Source: Sipunculus nudus (taxonomy: Eukaryota > Annelida > Sipuncula > Golfingiida > Sipunculidae). From it: 64,000 nucleotides of DNA. Shown in pieces: positions 25,346-37,622 of this stretch (the first letter of the stretch is position 1; each line of letters begins with the position of its first letter). The notes below the pieces were generated by a model. The model made no database searches. It had not been told where the DNA came from and saw only the letters and a program-made list of their open reading frames with translations. Made by a program: the position numbers and the translations under genes. The stretch spans positions 51,877,812 to 51,941,811 of the forward strand of contig CM049314.1 in assembly GCA_026874595.1 (NCBI GenBank), read 5' to 3'.

Positions 25346-26600
25346 TCAATTTTGGCTTTTTGTGCAGGATATATCCAAAGGTATTCAACACAGGAACTTC
25401 ATTTCTTCAGTGCTATTGCATTATATTTACAAAATCTTGGTCAAGTTCAAAGATGGGTGATCTTGACCTACTTTTCAAGGTCACAGAGCTTAGTATAGAA
25501 AAAAACGTAGGAGCTTATTTCTCAGGAAGCATTTGGTGGATTGTTATGAAAAATGGTATATACCTCTCCAATTTAAATTTATAAATGATTATCAGCTTTT
25601 GCTAATATTCTAGTTTCGCTATGCAATGCTTACAGATACTGGCCTAATGTTTGGTCTGTGGGCGCATAATGACCACTTACAGATCGAGTTCGCGTTTTGT
25701 CCCAGTTAACCTATTTTTCACCATATGACAGATCCTGAACATAGAAAATTTCATGAAAGACAGAAATTTTCATGAAAAATGCACATATATGGACTTTTTT
25801 TCACAATGCCTGCAGATACTCGCCTGATTTTTGGTGTGTTGCTTGATAATGACCCTTTACAGATCGAGTTTGCATTTTGCCCTTGTTGACCTACTTTTGA
25901 CCATACAACACTTCCTGAACTTAAAAAATTTTACAAAATTTAACAAATGTTTCTAATTTGCCCCAGGCGGGGGCATTCGTGTCGTTCCGACACATCTAGT
26001 TTTAAATTTGGTATTATGATCGGGTCACATGTGAACTGCTGCGCCCTCATTTTTGGTTGACCTCTGACCTTTCCTCTCTTCCCAGAGTCCATTTGTGCGT
26101 CTGTTTCCAAACATAAACCCACATATCTCGGGAACTGTTTGACCGATCAGGAAAAAAATTTTGTACAAATGTAACCTTTTGGATAGCTTTATAACATACA
26201 CTAAAAATGGTGGCGCCACCTGCAACCATTTTTGCACAGCGTCCATCTGTTCATCTTCCTTTGGATAAAATCACTCATATCTCTGCATTGATTGGACTTA
26301 TCCACCTGAAATTTTGCATGTGTATACATCCTTGACAGCTTTCTTGATTTTATGACAGGTGGCCCCACCTCCATTCACGTTATCTGCCTAAAATTTTGCA
26401 TATGTATACAGCTTGGACAGCTTTATGGATTTTGTGGTAGGTGGCGCAACCTATATACACATTCAGCTGCAGACATCCAGGCTATTATGCAACACATCTC
26501 ACTCTATTTCCCCTTGCCACTCAATCCATGCCTCACTTCACCTGTCCCACTCTGATATTGGCGGATACACGTAGTCGCTTGTTGACTACTTGTATTCTAA

Positions 26601-26846
26601 TTTTTTTGTTGTGTGCACCCATGCCAGAATTTCAGCAGTGATGTTTTTTTAAATGTTTCTTGTTCTAAGTGTTTAGTACTTGCATTGTTCATACACATGT
26701 TACACATGTTCTTGAAAAGTAATGGTCCAGCATTGAAGCATTATATCTGGTGTTATCTCATTGAACAGGTTCGCATTAGGCCTGTAGGCCTTGTTTTAAA
26801 ATTCAGGATTATGATTGGGTCACATGTGAACTACTGTGCCCTCATT
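26601..26846 (+). mobile_element. Family B tail, then a family C fragment
   Basis: To 26794 this is the B 3' end (GTTGTGTGCACCC to GGCCTGTAGGCCTTGTT). 26795-26846 is C sequence (GGGTCACATGTGAACT, TGTGCCCTCATT) that resumes at 32932. Confidence 0.7.
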
Positions 26847-27220
26847 AGCATTAACTGACTGTAAGTCATCTGAGCTATAGCGATCACTCTTTGTCCGTCG
26901 TCGGTCTGTCTGTCCGTCCGTCTGTCCGTCTGTTAACCAGGCACAAATCGTAAATGCTGGACCTAGAATCTTGTTACTTTACATTCTGAGAGGTCCATGA
27001 AAAATCTCCTTGGAAACCAGAAATTAGGTCTCTGTTACCCATATCCTTCTAGCTATGGAGCCCCAAAGTACCTCCCAGAATAGTAAAAAATTTCACACAA
27101 AAACATCAATATCTCATTAACTACATCACTGATGGTCATGATTTTTGGCATACATATTGATCATAAGATGTTTCATCAGTTTTTGCAGACAGGTGGCGCC
27201 ACCTGTATTTTTCAATTTTT

Positions 27221-30200
27221 AGCTCAGCTGACTATAAGTCATCTGAGCTATAGTCGTGGTCCATTGTCCGTCGTCCATCCGTCCGTCTGTCCGTCCGTCC
27301 GTCCGTCGGTCTGTCCGTCCGTAGATGTGGCACGTTTTGAAACCGTTAGACCTACGAATCCAAAATTCAGCATAATGTTAGATGTCCCCAAGATCTCCTA
27401 CCAAGCCGAAAACTGGGTCTTTGCGACTTTGTTCCTTTGAGAAATTAAGGAAAAACCTCAATTTTTTATTAAAATCCTATTTTCACACTTCAGGACTGCC
27501 TAATATCAAAACTACTCATCTGTTTTTCCTCATATTTACCATAAATAATCCTCTATATGGTTCCTATGTACATGCCAGAAATTGGGTCTGTATTATATAA
27601 TTTAAAAAAGTTATGGGCCCAAACATAATGCATTTTGTAAATAATCAGGAAAAAAATTTGATCACTTAACACAAAACATGTTAAAGCTAAGCACTTTTTT
27701 TCCAGTAATATAACTTTTATTAATCAAAATTAAATTGTATACCCAAAATTTGATCAAAATCTTTTAAATTTTTTGAAATATTAGCAAAAATAAAAAATTG
27801 GTACCTTAAACTTTGCCCAACTTTGACCATGGCACGTTTTTTTCCTGTAACTGCTGTGGATTTAATTTTCAAAGCATGTTTTTGTTAGCATTTCAACTGT
27901 TAACATTTAAAATTTGAAACCAGTTGATCAAAAACTGTAGATTTTATTCAAGTTTTCAAGCACCATGTCACATATTGTTTACTTCAACCTAGTGTTATGC
28001 AGTTTGCTAGAGCTCAGCTCCCCAGCTTCAGCTCTAAGTTCCTTAAATTAGGCATACAGTAAGATGTCTCCAAAATCCCTTACCATGCCAAGAATTTGGT
28101 CACCAGAACTTAATTCCTTCGAGATATTAATGAAAAACTTCATTTTTTCATTAAAAACCCTTTGTTACACTTCAGGACTGCCTAGTATCAAAACCACTGA
28201 TCTGACTTTTATCATATATAATATACATATTTTTCTATACATTCGCTATGCACATGCCAGAAATGATGTCAGTATTGCGTAATTGTTTTAAGTTATGTGC
28301 CCAAACAAAATTGACTTTGTAAAAAATCAGGAAAAATATTTACTCAGGTTTCATGAAAATTATTGAAGCTAGAGAATTTGTTTAAAGTATATAACTTTGT
28401 TTAATTAAGATTCAATTGTATACCCAAAATTAGATCTGTATTTTGTAAATTTTATAAGTTATTAGCATAAACATAAAATCAGTACCTGAAATTTTACCCA
28501 ACTTTGACCATGGCACATTTTTTCCCTGTGTGTACTGTTGATTTAATTTTCTCAGAATGTAAACATAAGTATTTAATGTGTTTAAATCTGAAATTTGAAA
28601 CTAAAAGGTTGAAAATTAGGCTAGTTATTGAATTTTATCTTGAGGGTCTATTGTAGTCACTTGCTTTGTTCCAGATGCAGGTAGGCCACTCCAGGTCACT
28701 GGAAGTCAGCTATGCCAGGGTTCCTGATTTGTTTCAGTCACTGGGGGAGATCCCCTGCTGTGACAGGTGTACAATTGTTCTCATATCACACCCCCTCCCC
28801 CCCCCCCCCCCATGAATATATAAATATACATTTGTATGCATGATGTGGTGTTACATGACAAGATTGAGATTTATGATGATGCAATTTAGAATTATGAATC
28901 AATTTTTATATTCAGAAATATATGTTATATTGGAAATGTATACAAATTAAACTTAAAATAAAAAAATGAGGATCTAATATAAACATGTGTTCATTATTTT
29001 CGAGCCTCAGCAGAATTGGAGATCAGGCTTTGTTTGCCCTGAATGTTTATGCAAAAGTGTTGTTAATCCCATCTCTTCCCCCCCCCCCCCCTGCCCGGCT
29101 GTCATTGATACTTAGCACCTCACCGTCACCTGTGCACTGGGACAATAGTTATTATTGCAAATGTGTACAATTTTTTTCAATTTGAAAGATAATTGGATTA
29201 GAAAAAATTAAGATTTAATATTGAAACATATTCTTGCCCCAGGAGAATGGAACATAAAGTGATCAGCTCTTGTCTGTCCATCATCTCTCAATTATCATTA
29301 AATATATATACTAATTATGAAATTTTTCCTTTAAGCACTGTTGAAATAACTTTCATATGCTGTATGTGTATGGATTTAAGCCATTAAAGTCTGAAATTTG
29401 AAAGCAACTTATGTATTCAGATGTGTAATATTGCAGATGAAAAACTTTAAAATATTAAAATATATTATCAGCTTTGTTTGTCTAACAGTCTGTCTTTCCT
29501 TTTTTAAATATTATGTAATTGTGAATGGACTATTTAATCCTGTAAGTATTGTTGAATTAAGTGGAAATCCTATATGTATATACACTATGTTAATACAGAG
29601 ATGTTGTAACTCCCATCATTCCAGCCCTCCCCCTCCCCCCCCCCCCCCCCCCAACACCAACAGGTTCTTGCATCTGGGGACTGGAGACATCAGTTATATT
29701 TCAACTGTATACATTTTATAAAATAAAAATACATATATTTAATAATATATATTATGTAAAATAGATCCAATTGAGCAAATGTGTAAACTACTGAACTGTC
29801 AACAAACTATCAAAAAGCCAGCCAATGATCATGGTAATAATATACATCTTATGTTCACAAACAGCTCACATGCTTCAATTTTGACATTAGAGAATGCATG
29901 GTTTGGTCACTAAATATTATTTGCAACAATTTCTCACTCATCAAACATGTCAACCAGCCATGGCATATATTACCTTTTCATCTTAGACTTGATCTCCATT
30001 ATTATTTTAGATTTTTACCTTCATGGCCAACTTCAGCTGAGCACAGTGACCCATATTTATAGCACCATGTCTTGAATGTTTACATCAAGTCATTGGTTAA
30101 CAGTGTTCCAGGCTGTTACATAACACCTTCACTCCTTGCCTACTGCTTCTGTGAGTGTCTGGGTCAGGCAGTAATTACCAGAGAGCCTTTCTCCTCTCTC

Positions 30201-31776
30201 TTTCCCTTTCTCTCTTTCTAGCTCTCTTTCTCTCTCTCTCTCTTTCTCTCTCTCTCACCCTTATGCCTCCCTTCCTCCCTCCACCCCATTATGTTGACAG
30301 GTACTATAAACCTAATTTATTAGATATATATGTTGATGCAATTAAGAAATGTGAATCAACTGAAATATTCACATATATATGTTATACTCTAAATGTATAG
30401 TTACATTTTCAAACCTGGAAAAAAATGATGTTATAAAAAAGGGAATTTATGTAAAAATTGTTCATAATTTCCTGGCTCAGAAGAATGGGAATTAAAATTA
30501 TTTGCTTTGTTTCTCTAGCTTTCTTGCCTGTTTTAAATATTTAATAATTATGAATAAACTTTTTTTTCCTGTAAGCTTTGATTAATTAAATTTCATATCC
30601 TGTACGTATATGCAAGGGTATTGTAACTCCCACCATCCCCTTCCCCCACCCCACTAAGTCCTTGCTCCTTCGCACTGTCAACAATAGTGCTATTGCTATA
30701 GCATAAAATTTAATAATTTGAAGAAAATATATACAGAGAGACAGAGGCTTTGTAACTCCCATCGTAACCCCCCCCCCCCCCCCTCCATCAAGTCCTTCCG
30801 CCTGTGGAGTGGGGATTCTATAGCAACTGTATACATATCATAAAATAGAAAAAACAGTTTAATTAAAGTTTAAATTTAAAAAAATGGATCTCATTAGACA
30901 AATGTGTAAAATGTTGAACTGTCAACAGCCTGTCAAAAAGGTATCCAATGAAAGCGCAAGGTCAGATCTTAAAATATTATTTGCAACAATTTCTTCAATC
31001 ATATCAACCAACCATAGCCTAGATTACCTCTTTCTCTCAGACTTTATCTACATTTCATAATATTTTAGATTTTAACCTTCCAGGTGTTTAAGTACTGTTG
31101 AATGCTCCCTCCCTCTCTCTCTATCTCCTTTTCTCTCTACATCCAACCCTCCTTGCTGCCCACACTGTTTCCTTCTCCGAACCCCATCCCAATGTCAGCC
31201 TCAGTAAACGAGAACAAGTTGAATCAGATATATTCATATTTTTATAAATTGTATAACTGTTTGTTGCCTATGTACGTGCCAGAAATTATGCCAATATTGT
31301 GTAATATGTAGATGTGGTGGGCATCAATATAATGTACCTTGTCAAGACCTAAGAGATATCATGTCATACAGTCACAATTCATAAATCCACTCTTCAGCAT
31401 AGTTAATAATAACATTATATATGTCAAATTGAAATCTTGCGGATTTCTATACACCATAGATCCTTCAACAAATAGCCTTATCATCATTCTACCACTGCTT
31501 AGTGTACTGTCATTGCATTCATATTTGCTCAAATATATTGCTATTTTCAACAGCTCCCAAATAAATAAAAAATAAACCACTATATTTACTCCATATTAAT
31601 CCATCAGTCAGGTAATTTCATACATGATTTACTCGCATATTACATTATATTCCTTTATAATAGCCTAATAGGTCCATGATATTCATAAGGTTTGTCGACT
31701 AAATATAGTATCACAATGGTGATACATTTATAGTTCAATCATGATCAGCTGAGCGCCTGACCCATAGGTCCCTTGT
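27221..31776 (+). mobile_element. Family A element nested in family A
   Basis: Head AGCTCAGCTGACT at 27221 after a T5 run; 3' end CAGCTGAGCG, CTGACCCATAGGTCCC and TTGT at 31746-31776. The long AT-rich body has several poly-C tracts (28797, 29078, 29635, 30768) and one pyrimidine-rich (CT)n stretch. Some stretches look like internal duplications of the A body (28.3-31.1 kb). No coding region is convincing. Confidence 0.78.
30188..30257 (+). repeat. (CT)n-rich polypyrimidine tract
   Basis: About 70 bp of almost pure C/T with CTCTCT runs. The serine/leucine-rich frame across it (30155-30400) is an artefact of this simple sequence. Confidence 0.9.
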
Positions 31777-31889
31777 TTACAAATTTTTTTTTCTATTTTT
31801 GAGACCTTTAAAAATGTGAACATTTGTTAACAGGGCACAAATCGTAAAGACTAGACCTAGAATCTTCATTCTTGACACGACTGGACCTG

Positions 31890-32745
31890 GAATCTATTCC
31901 TGGACCTATTTTTCTACATTTTAGAGCTGATTATAGAAAAACACTTAGATGCTTCATACTCAGGAACCATGAGGTGGATTTTCACAAAACTTACTATGAT
32001 TATTGGGACTGATAGTCTGTACCTTCTACCCAAGTTTGGTGGCGCCACCTACAATTTCTGATTTTTAATGAATTTTCATAGGATTTTTCAACTTTGAGCT
32101 TGTGAGCAGGATATCTCTAAAAGGATTCACCGTAGGAATTTTATTTTTTCGGTGAAGATGTATATTGACAAAATCTCGGTCAAGTTCGAAGATGGGTGAC
32201 CTTGACCTATTTTTCTATGTTTTAGAGCTGATTATAGAAAAATCATTTAGAAGCTTATTTCTTTAGAACCAATGGGTTTTTTTTCACAATACTTACTATG
32301 ATCATAGGGACTGATGGTCTGTAACTGCTGCACAAGTTTGGGGGCGCCACCTTCAATTTCTGATTTTAAATGAATTTTTTTTTGGATTTTTCAATGTTGG
32401 ACTTGTGAGCGGGATAATTCTTAAAAGATTCACAATAGGAATTTTATTTCTTTGGTGAAGATGCATATTGACAAAATCTCGGTCAAGTTCAAAGATGGGT
32501 GACCTTAACCTGCTTTTCAAGGTCACAGAGCTTATAATAGAAGAAAACTTAGAAACTTATTTTCAGGAAGCATTTGATGGATTGTTATGAATCATGGTAC
32601 ATACCTCTCCATTTTAAATTTATAACTGAGACATGTACAGATATACATTCATGTGAGAACAGATATTTAGTACTTGTCTCTGTTACCACCTCTAAACACT
32701 GTTCTATTGGCTGAGGGCTTTTGTCAGCTTCTGCTGATATTCTAG
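31890..32745 (+). mobile_element. Family D body and 3' end joined to family A core
   Basis: Two D core units (TCGGTCAAGTTCGAAGATGG; GGTGGCGCCACC at 32039 and a G-variant near 32341) lead to GGCTGAGGGC, the hairpin TCAGCTTCTGCTGA and TATTCTAG, then T. This is the clearest D 3' end. There is no D head; the left junction falls in A core sequence at 31880-31900, so this is a chimera or a 5'-truncated insertion. Confidence 0.8.
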
Positions 32746-32931
32746 TTTTTTAAAGTTTACAAATTTTTTCCCTATTTTTGAGATATATAAATACAGACAC
32801 AATCTTGGTATGTTGGTTAATCTGTTTGATGCGACAGTTGAATGGGTATATACTACCATTCAGATGATAAAATTCCCTTTTGCGAATCTCTTCCCAGTCA
32901 GCTGAGCGTCATGACCCATGGGTCACTTGTT

Positions 32932-34101
32932 TTTGGTTGACCTCTGACCTTTCCTGCCTGCCCAGCGTCCATTTGTGAGTCTGATTCAACACATAAACCC
33001 ACATACCTCGGGAACCGTTTGACCAATCAGGCTAAAGATTTTGCACACATGTAGCCCTTGAATAGCTTTATAACATACCCAAAAAATGGTGGCACCACCT
33101 GCAACCATTTTTGCACAGCGCCCATCTGTTCATCTGCCTTGGGATAAAATTACTCATATCTCAGCAGTGGTTTGACTTATCCACCTGAAATCTTGACGGT
33201 TTTTACATCATGGACAGCTTTCTTGATTTTTTACAGGTGGCGCCACCTACATTCAAGTTTACGCTGCAGACATTCAAGCTCATATTTCAGGAACTGTTTG
33301 ACCGCCTAGGCCAAAATGGTACGCAAAACTGGTGGCGCCTCCTGCAATCTATTCATCTTTGATAGCTTTATGGATTTTGTGGCAGGTGGCGCCACCTACA
33401 TTTGTATGTGTATGCTGTAAACATCCAGGCTTATATCTCAGGACTGGTATGCTGTATCCTCCTGAAATTTTGCATGTGTATAGAATTCACATAGCTCTTT
33501 ATCATACACAAAATTGGAGGCTCCACCTGCGACAATTTTTACACAGCGTCTGTTTGTTTGTCTGCCTTGGGCTAAAATCTCTCATATCTCAGTAGTGGTT
33601 TGACATATCTGACTTAAATTTTGCATATGTATACAACTTGGACAGCTTTCTCAAATTTGTGGCAGGTGGTGCCACCTACATTTATGTTTATGCTTCAGAC
33701 ATTCAGGCTTTTATCTCAGGACTGGTTTTACATATCCCCCTGAAATTTTGCATGTGTATAGAACTCACATAGCTCTTAATCATACACAAGATAGGTGGCG
33801 CCACATGCCACCATTTTTGCACAGCATCCTTCTGTTTGTCTGCTGTGGGATAAAATCACTCCTATACAAGTAGTGGTTTGACTTTTCTGCATAAAATTTT
33901 CCATATGTATACAACTTGGACAGCTTTCTGGATTTTGTGGTAGGTGGCGCCACCTACATACACATTCAGCTGCAGACATCCATACTAATATGCAACACAC
34001 CTCACTCTTTCCCCTTGCCACTCAATCCATGCCTCACTTCACCTGTCCCACTCTGATTTCAGCGAATACACTTAGTAGCTTGTTGATGACCCGTATTCTA
34101 G
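32932..34101 (+). mobile_element. Family C core and 3' end
   Basis: Continues the C sequence interrupted at 26846. It has core units carrying GGTGGCGCCACC and variants (33238, 33385, 33945 among them) and ends with a decayed GCGAATAC, a GTAGCTTGTTGATGAC hairpin remnant and CCGTATTCTAG at 34091-34101, followed by T. Confidence 0.8.
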
Positions 34102-34275
34102 TTTTAAAAATGTCCAAGTCCGAAACTTGCAGGTCGGAAACATCCATTTTGCTGAAATCATAATAACTAAGGTTGATATGCAGGACATAGAGGATCAATT
34201 TTAAATTTAAAAAATAAGCCTCCATTCATACTCCCAAATTTTGCACAGGTTAGCATTAGGCCTGTAGGCCTTGTT
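34102..34275 (+). mobile_element. Family B 3' tail
   Basis: Ends in CACAGGTTAGC, the hairpin GGCCTGTAGGCC and TTGTT. It closely resembles 45561-45732, where the same tail also follows a C element. Confidence 0.75.
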
Positions 34276-35308
34276 ACATGGATGAAAGTAGTGCTGGATG
34301 ATTGCACTACACAGAGGACTAAGTCAGGATGTACACAAGGTGCTGGCAGGATAATACATGCAGTGATGAGTATGACAGCGAGATTGCCACTTGGGTCCTT
34401 GTACAGAGAGACATGGAACTGCCTGTTACAAGCGACATTTTATGTGCATACGCTAAAAATGTCATCACGAAGAAGCATCCTTTGTTCTCGGCTTCGCGGG
34501 GATTGCTTGAAAAATTCATGAAAAGACATGACCTGCCCTTCAGAGAAACTTCCAGAGCAACTGGAAGAGAAATAGAGAATTTTGTGAGTTACATGAGCAA
34601 ACTGCGTGAGGATGAGGAGATTGAGGATGATTTGATTATGAACATGAACGAGACACCGGCGTACTTTGATCTTGTGCCAGGCAAGACTATTGCTTAGTCG
34701 GGGACAAAGGAAGTCCGGGTAAGAAGCACCGGGGCTGATCAGTGGCAATTGACTGTGGATTTCACGGTAACTGCAGCTAGGATTATGTTACCTCCAATGA
34801 TCACTTTTAAAGGCAAGAGGAAACTTCATTTGAATACTTCAAGGGATTTGTTGTGTGCATTCAGGATAAAGCCTGGAAGGCCTTATAAATAAAGGCCTTA
34901 TTTCGCCAAGCATTAAGGAAAAATTCAGGAAAGCCATCAGCCTTATTTTCCGTGATCCCTGGTGGATGTACCTTAAATTTACAGCCATTAGACTTCTCCA
35001 TAAACAGCCCATTCAAGGCATGTCTCAAGAAACAGTGATGCCAGTTCATGCTAAACAGTGCAAAAGAGCGGGGATGGAACCCTCAAGCGCAAATCGCAAC
35101 CCTATCCTAGCGGTTGATGGTTAATTGAATAGAAGTGGCATTTGATGAATTAACAAAACAAGATCAGCTGATCAAACGGTCATTCAAAGTTACTGGACTT
35201 ACAATATACTTCTGTGGATGTGAGGATGGCCTTCGAGCTAATGCTGCATATTTGCATGATATTTTCACATCTGACAGCAAGGAGGATTTCAAAGGATTTG
35301 TATAAAGA
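34276..35308 (+). pseudogene. Degenerate pogo/Tigger-like DDE transposase
   Basis: Pogo-like transposases (CENP-B-type helix-turn-helix plus DDE_1 domain) cut and paste TA-target elements. The longest open piece, 34329-34697, has the HTH part (LPVTSDILCAYAKNVI, LEKFMKRHDLPFRETS) and the start of the catalytic domain at NMNETPAYFD, where the expected first catalytic Asp (usually MDET) is Asn. After a TAG at 34695, the frame continues with STGADQWQLT and MLPPMITFKGKRKL (to about 34824). The next block (FVVCIQDKAWK) is in a shifted frame. The segment carrying the second Asp appears deleted near 34870-34900. Later pieces, VIPGGCTLNLQPLD (about 34951-34992) and LIKRSFKVTGLT (about 35168-35205), complete the family pattern. 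With stops, frameshifts and a deletion, it is dead. The first part (GAGR) is also out of frame. Confidence 0.85.
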
Positions 35309-35570
35309 CAATTGTTCACAAAATCTAGACTTTTGGATTCAAGTTTTCGGAATAGTAATACAAACAGTGACTTGACAAACAGGATGAGTATGTTGTGAAA
35401 TATAGTTTGTATTTATAACTTTTTGACAAAAATGTTGAGCAGGTTATGGATTTTTGTTTTCTCACAAACACAGTGAACATGATAGGGAACTTAGCTTGTA
35501 TTTTGTATTTCTGAAAACCCAATAAAAATGTTGTGAACTTACTGTTCTTATTTATTATATTTCTGATGAC
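35309..35570 (+). other. 3' flank of the transposase remnant with a polyadenylation-type hexamer
   Basis: AT-rich DNA after the transposase stop, containing AATAAA at 35521-35526. It could be the transposase 3' UTR. No pogo terminal repeats were found on either side, so the mode of arrival is unclear. Confidence 0.4.
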
Positions 35571-36715
35571 TGTTGTCTGTACTTTAACCCATACTATCTT
35601 GAAAATGGCAAACGTTAGCATCACAAAATCTTATGCAAAAAATAAGTCATCTAAAAAACTCTATCAGATTTTGCTTATTTTTTGGCTAACTGCATTTTCT
35701 TAGATTTTATAGGGAAAAAGCTAAAAAAGCTTTAAAAATCTTCTTCTCTGAAACTGTTCAGCCAAATTGTCTGATATTTCACAGAAATGATTCATAGAAC
35801 AATCTCTCTCAAGTTTGTTCGAATGGTTTAAGTTAGGTGATTTTTGGCAGAGTTACAGGAAGTTGAACTTAGTCATCTGTCCAAAAAAGCATACTCAAAT
35901 TACAATCTCAGAAACAGCTGGAGCTATCATCACCAAATTTTTTGCAAATGTTGGTCACATGAGTCATATCTGAAATTGAGATATTGGTGGCACCACCTGC
36001 ATCAGCCTTTGGGTCATCAGTGCCGGATCATACTGACGGCTACAAAAACCTTCTTCTCTGAAACCATATGGCCAAATTGTTAAATATCGCACAGAAATGA
36101 TCCAAGGGTAGTGCTTTCTAAAGTTTCTTCAATTGGTCTCAGTTCAGTGACTTTTGGCTGAGTTGTGGGAAGCTTAAATTAGCCATTTTGTTGTGTTTTC
36201 GCATATGAGTTAAAAACCTGCAAAAAGTTTTTTGGCTGACGCCACTGAGGCCAGTTTGTTTAATATTTTACAAGAATAATCCCCTGAATAATTCTTATAA
36301 TATTAGTCTTTTATGGTTCCAAAGAACGAACTTTGGCTGAATTATAAAGATTGAATTGAGTCATTTTACCATATATGTAATCTGTGTGAAGCAGATGCAT
36401 CTAGCCTGGCACCTGTTTATCAGCATCCATTACATCATGCCTCTAGACATTTAGATTTCAGGTGATTATCTATGGTTAATATTGACAAGAATGTTTTTAA
36501 AAGCTTTAAAAAATTGTAGATTTCTGATTTTAGAAAATCCTCATGCCAGGCAATGTTTACAATCACAGGTATACAGCTCTCTGTTGGTATATAAAGATGG
36601 CTGTACATGGATTTTAAATAATTGGTATCCATACTCAACTTAATTCAAAATTTTGCCATCAGCAAGATGTATCTGTATTATAATTTTGCATTCAATAGCA
36701 TCTGTAGTCATTTTT
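35571..36715 (+). mobile_element. Family B body, 5' truncated
   Basis: Matches the B body from TCTGTACTTTAACCCATAC on, with units like those at 13360-13680 and 37680-38100. The B head is missing because the transposase remnant abuts it. Confidence 0.7.
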
Positions 36716-37622
36716 AGCAAACCTGTGAGCTAATGCGATGTTATGGTGGAGTCTGTCATCTGTACGTTAACCCATACTATCTCGAAAACGACTGGAGCTA
36801 GCATCATGAAATTTAATGCAAAAAATTAGCCATCTGAAAAATTCTGCATTTTCTTAAATTTTATAGAGAAAAAGTTAAAAAACCTTTATAAATCTTCTCC
36901 GACGAAAGGGTCAAGCCAAATTGTTCAATATTTCACAGAAATAATCTTTTATACCATCTCTCTCAAGATTATTGGAATGGTTCAAGTTTGGTGAATTTTG
37001 GCCGAGTTACAGGAAGTTGAACTTGGTCATCTGTCCAAAAATAGCATACTAAAATCTCAGATAAGGCAGGAGCTATCATCACCAAATTTTATACCAGTGT
37101 TGGTCACATGAGTCATATATGAAATTCAGGTATTGGTGGCGCCTCCTGCATTGACCTTTTTTTGTACCGGGGTCATTGGTCATCTGTACATTAACCCATA
37201 ATTTCTGAGGAATAGCAGGAGCTACCATCCCTAGATTTTGTGCAATAATCTGTCACATGTCAAATGTTGTGGGATTCAGCTTATTTATTTGCTATCTGAA
37301 TTTACTTAGATTTTATAGGGAAAAAGCTGAAAAACCTTTAAAAGTCTTCTTCTTGTAAACAGTCCAGCCTAATTGTTAAATATTTTACAGAAATGATCCC
37401 AGAGGCAAGCCCTCTCAAGTTTGTTCCAATGGTTTGCATTTGATTAATTTTTAGCAGAGTTACACAAATTTGAACCTAGCCATTTGGCCAAGTAGGCATA
37501 CTGACATTGTAATCTCAGAAATGACAGAAGCTAGCATTACCAAGTATTGTGCAAATGTTGGTCACATGACTCATATTTGAAGTTGCAGATTTCCTGGTGC
37601 CACCTACATTGACCTGTTTTTT
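36716..37622 (+). mobile_element. Family B element, head and 5' body
   Basis: Head AGCAAACCTGTGAGC after T5. Tandem body units of roughly 450 bp (36770, 37185). It is interrupted at 37623 by another B head; the body probably resumes after 41085. Confidence 0.75.

Larger units (their letters stand above)
20233..25613 (+). mobile_element. Family D element split by a family A element
   Basis: 5' end AGCCCTCAGCTC with GCTGATAGGCT-type internal repeats, then GTCTGTCC-rich DNA. The 3' end is TATCAGCTTTTGCTAATATT and CTAG at 25610-25613, followed by T. The subterminal GCTGAGGGC that would pair with the 5' end is not clear in this copy but is intact at 32709-32718. Flanking F core (ACAGCCGTTTT to TTTCGCTATGCAATGC) matches the continuous unit at 20041-20060. 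Confidence 0.75.
19594..25999 (+). mobile_element. Family F element with ~180-bp tandem core, split by a family D element
   Basis: Head ATGCCCCCGCCAC with inverted partner GTGGCCGGGCAT. The 3' end has GGCGGGGGCAT, the hairpin GTGTCGTTCCGACAC and ATCTAG, then T. Core units recur about every 180 bp (19679, 19859, 20040 and, past the insertion, 25618 and 25791). The surrounding family C site (GGGCAGAATTTT to AAATTTGG) is uninterrupted at 44752-44775. Confidence 0.87.
19497..26600 (+). mobile_element. Family C element (5' trimmed) split by deeper insertions
   Basis: Starts in GGATACTGTGTTTTCAGTCA, the right arm of a C head, and ends with GGCGGATAC, the hairpin GTAGTCGCTTGTTGACTAC and TTCTAA (CTRR) at 26561-26600. 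Surrounding B sequence (CTACAATCATT to TTTTGTTGTGTGCACCC) is continuous at 42150-42173 and 46595-46621. It contains the family F, D and A insertions listed separately. Confidence 0.8.
13300..26794 (+). mobile_element. Composite family B element enlarged by nested insertions
   Basis: The left end reads GAACCTGTGAGCTTATGCG, a decayed form of the family B head seen intact at 37623. The right end is CAGGTTCGC, then the hairpin GGCCTGTAGGCC and TTGTT at 26767-26795. The B body between is interrupted by an inverted-repeat element (14926-15890), a family A element (16045-18630) and a five-deep stack from 19497 to 26600. Assigning these two ends to one original insertion is inference; the left flank could have been rearranged. 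Confidence 0.6.
26847..32931 (+). mobile_element. Composite family A element inserted in family C
   Basis: Decayed A head (TTAACTGACTGTAAGTCATC) with a GTCTGTCC tract at the left; 3' end CAGCTGAGCG, TGACCCATGGGTCA and CTTGT at 32899-32930. The C sequence it splits (GCCCTCATT to TTTTGGTTGACC) is continuous at 44808-44824. It contains another A copy (27221-31776) and a family D segment (31890-32745). Confidence 0.78.

Noticed and set aside
34329-34697. Intact short host gene with HTH motif
   Set aside because: Homologous blocks continue in other frames after the stop, so it is the first open piece of a broken transposase.
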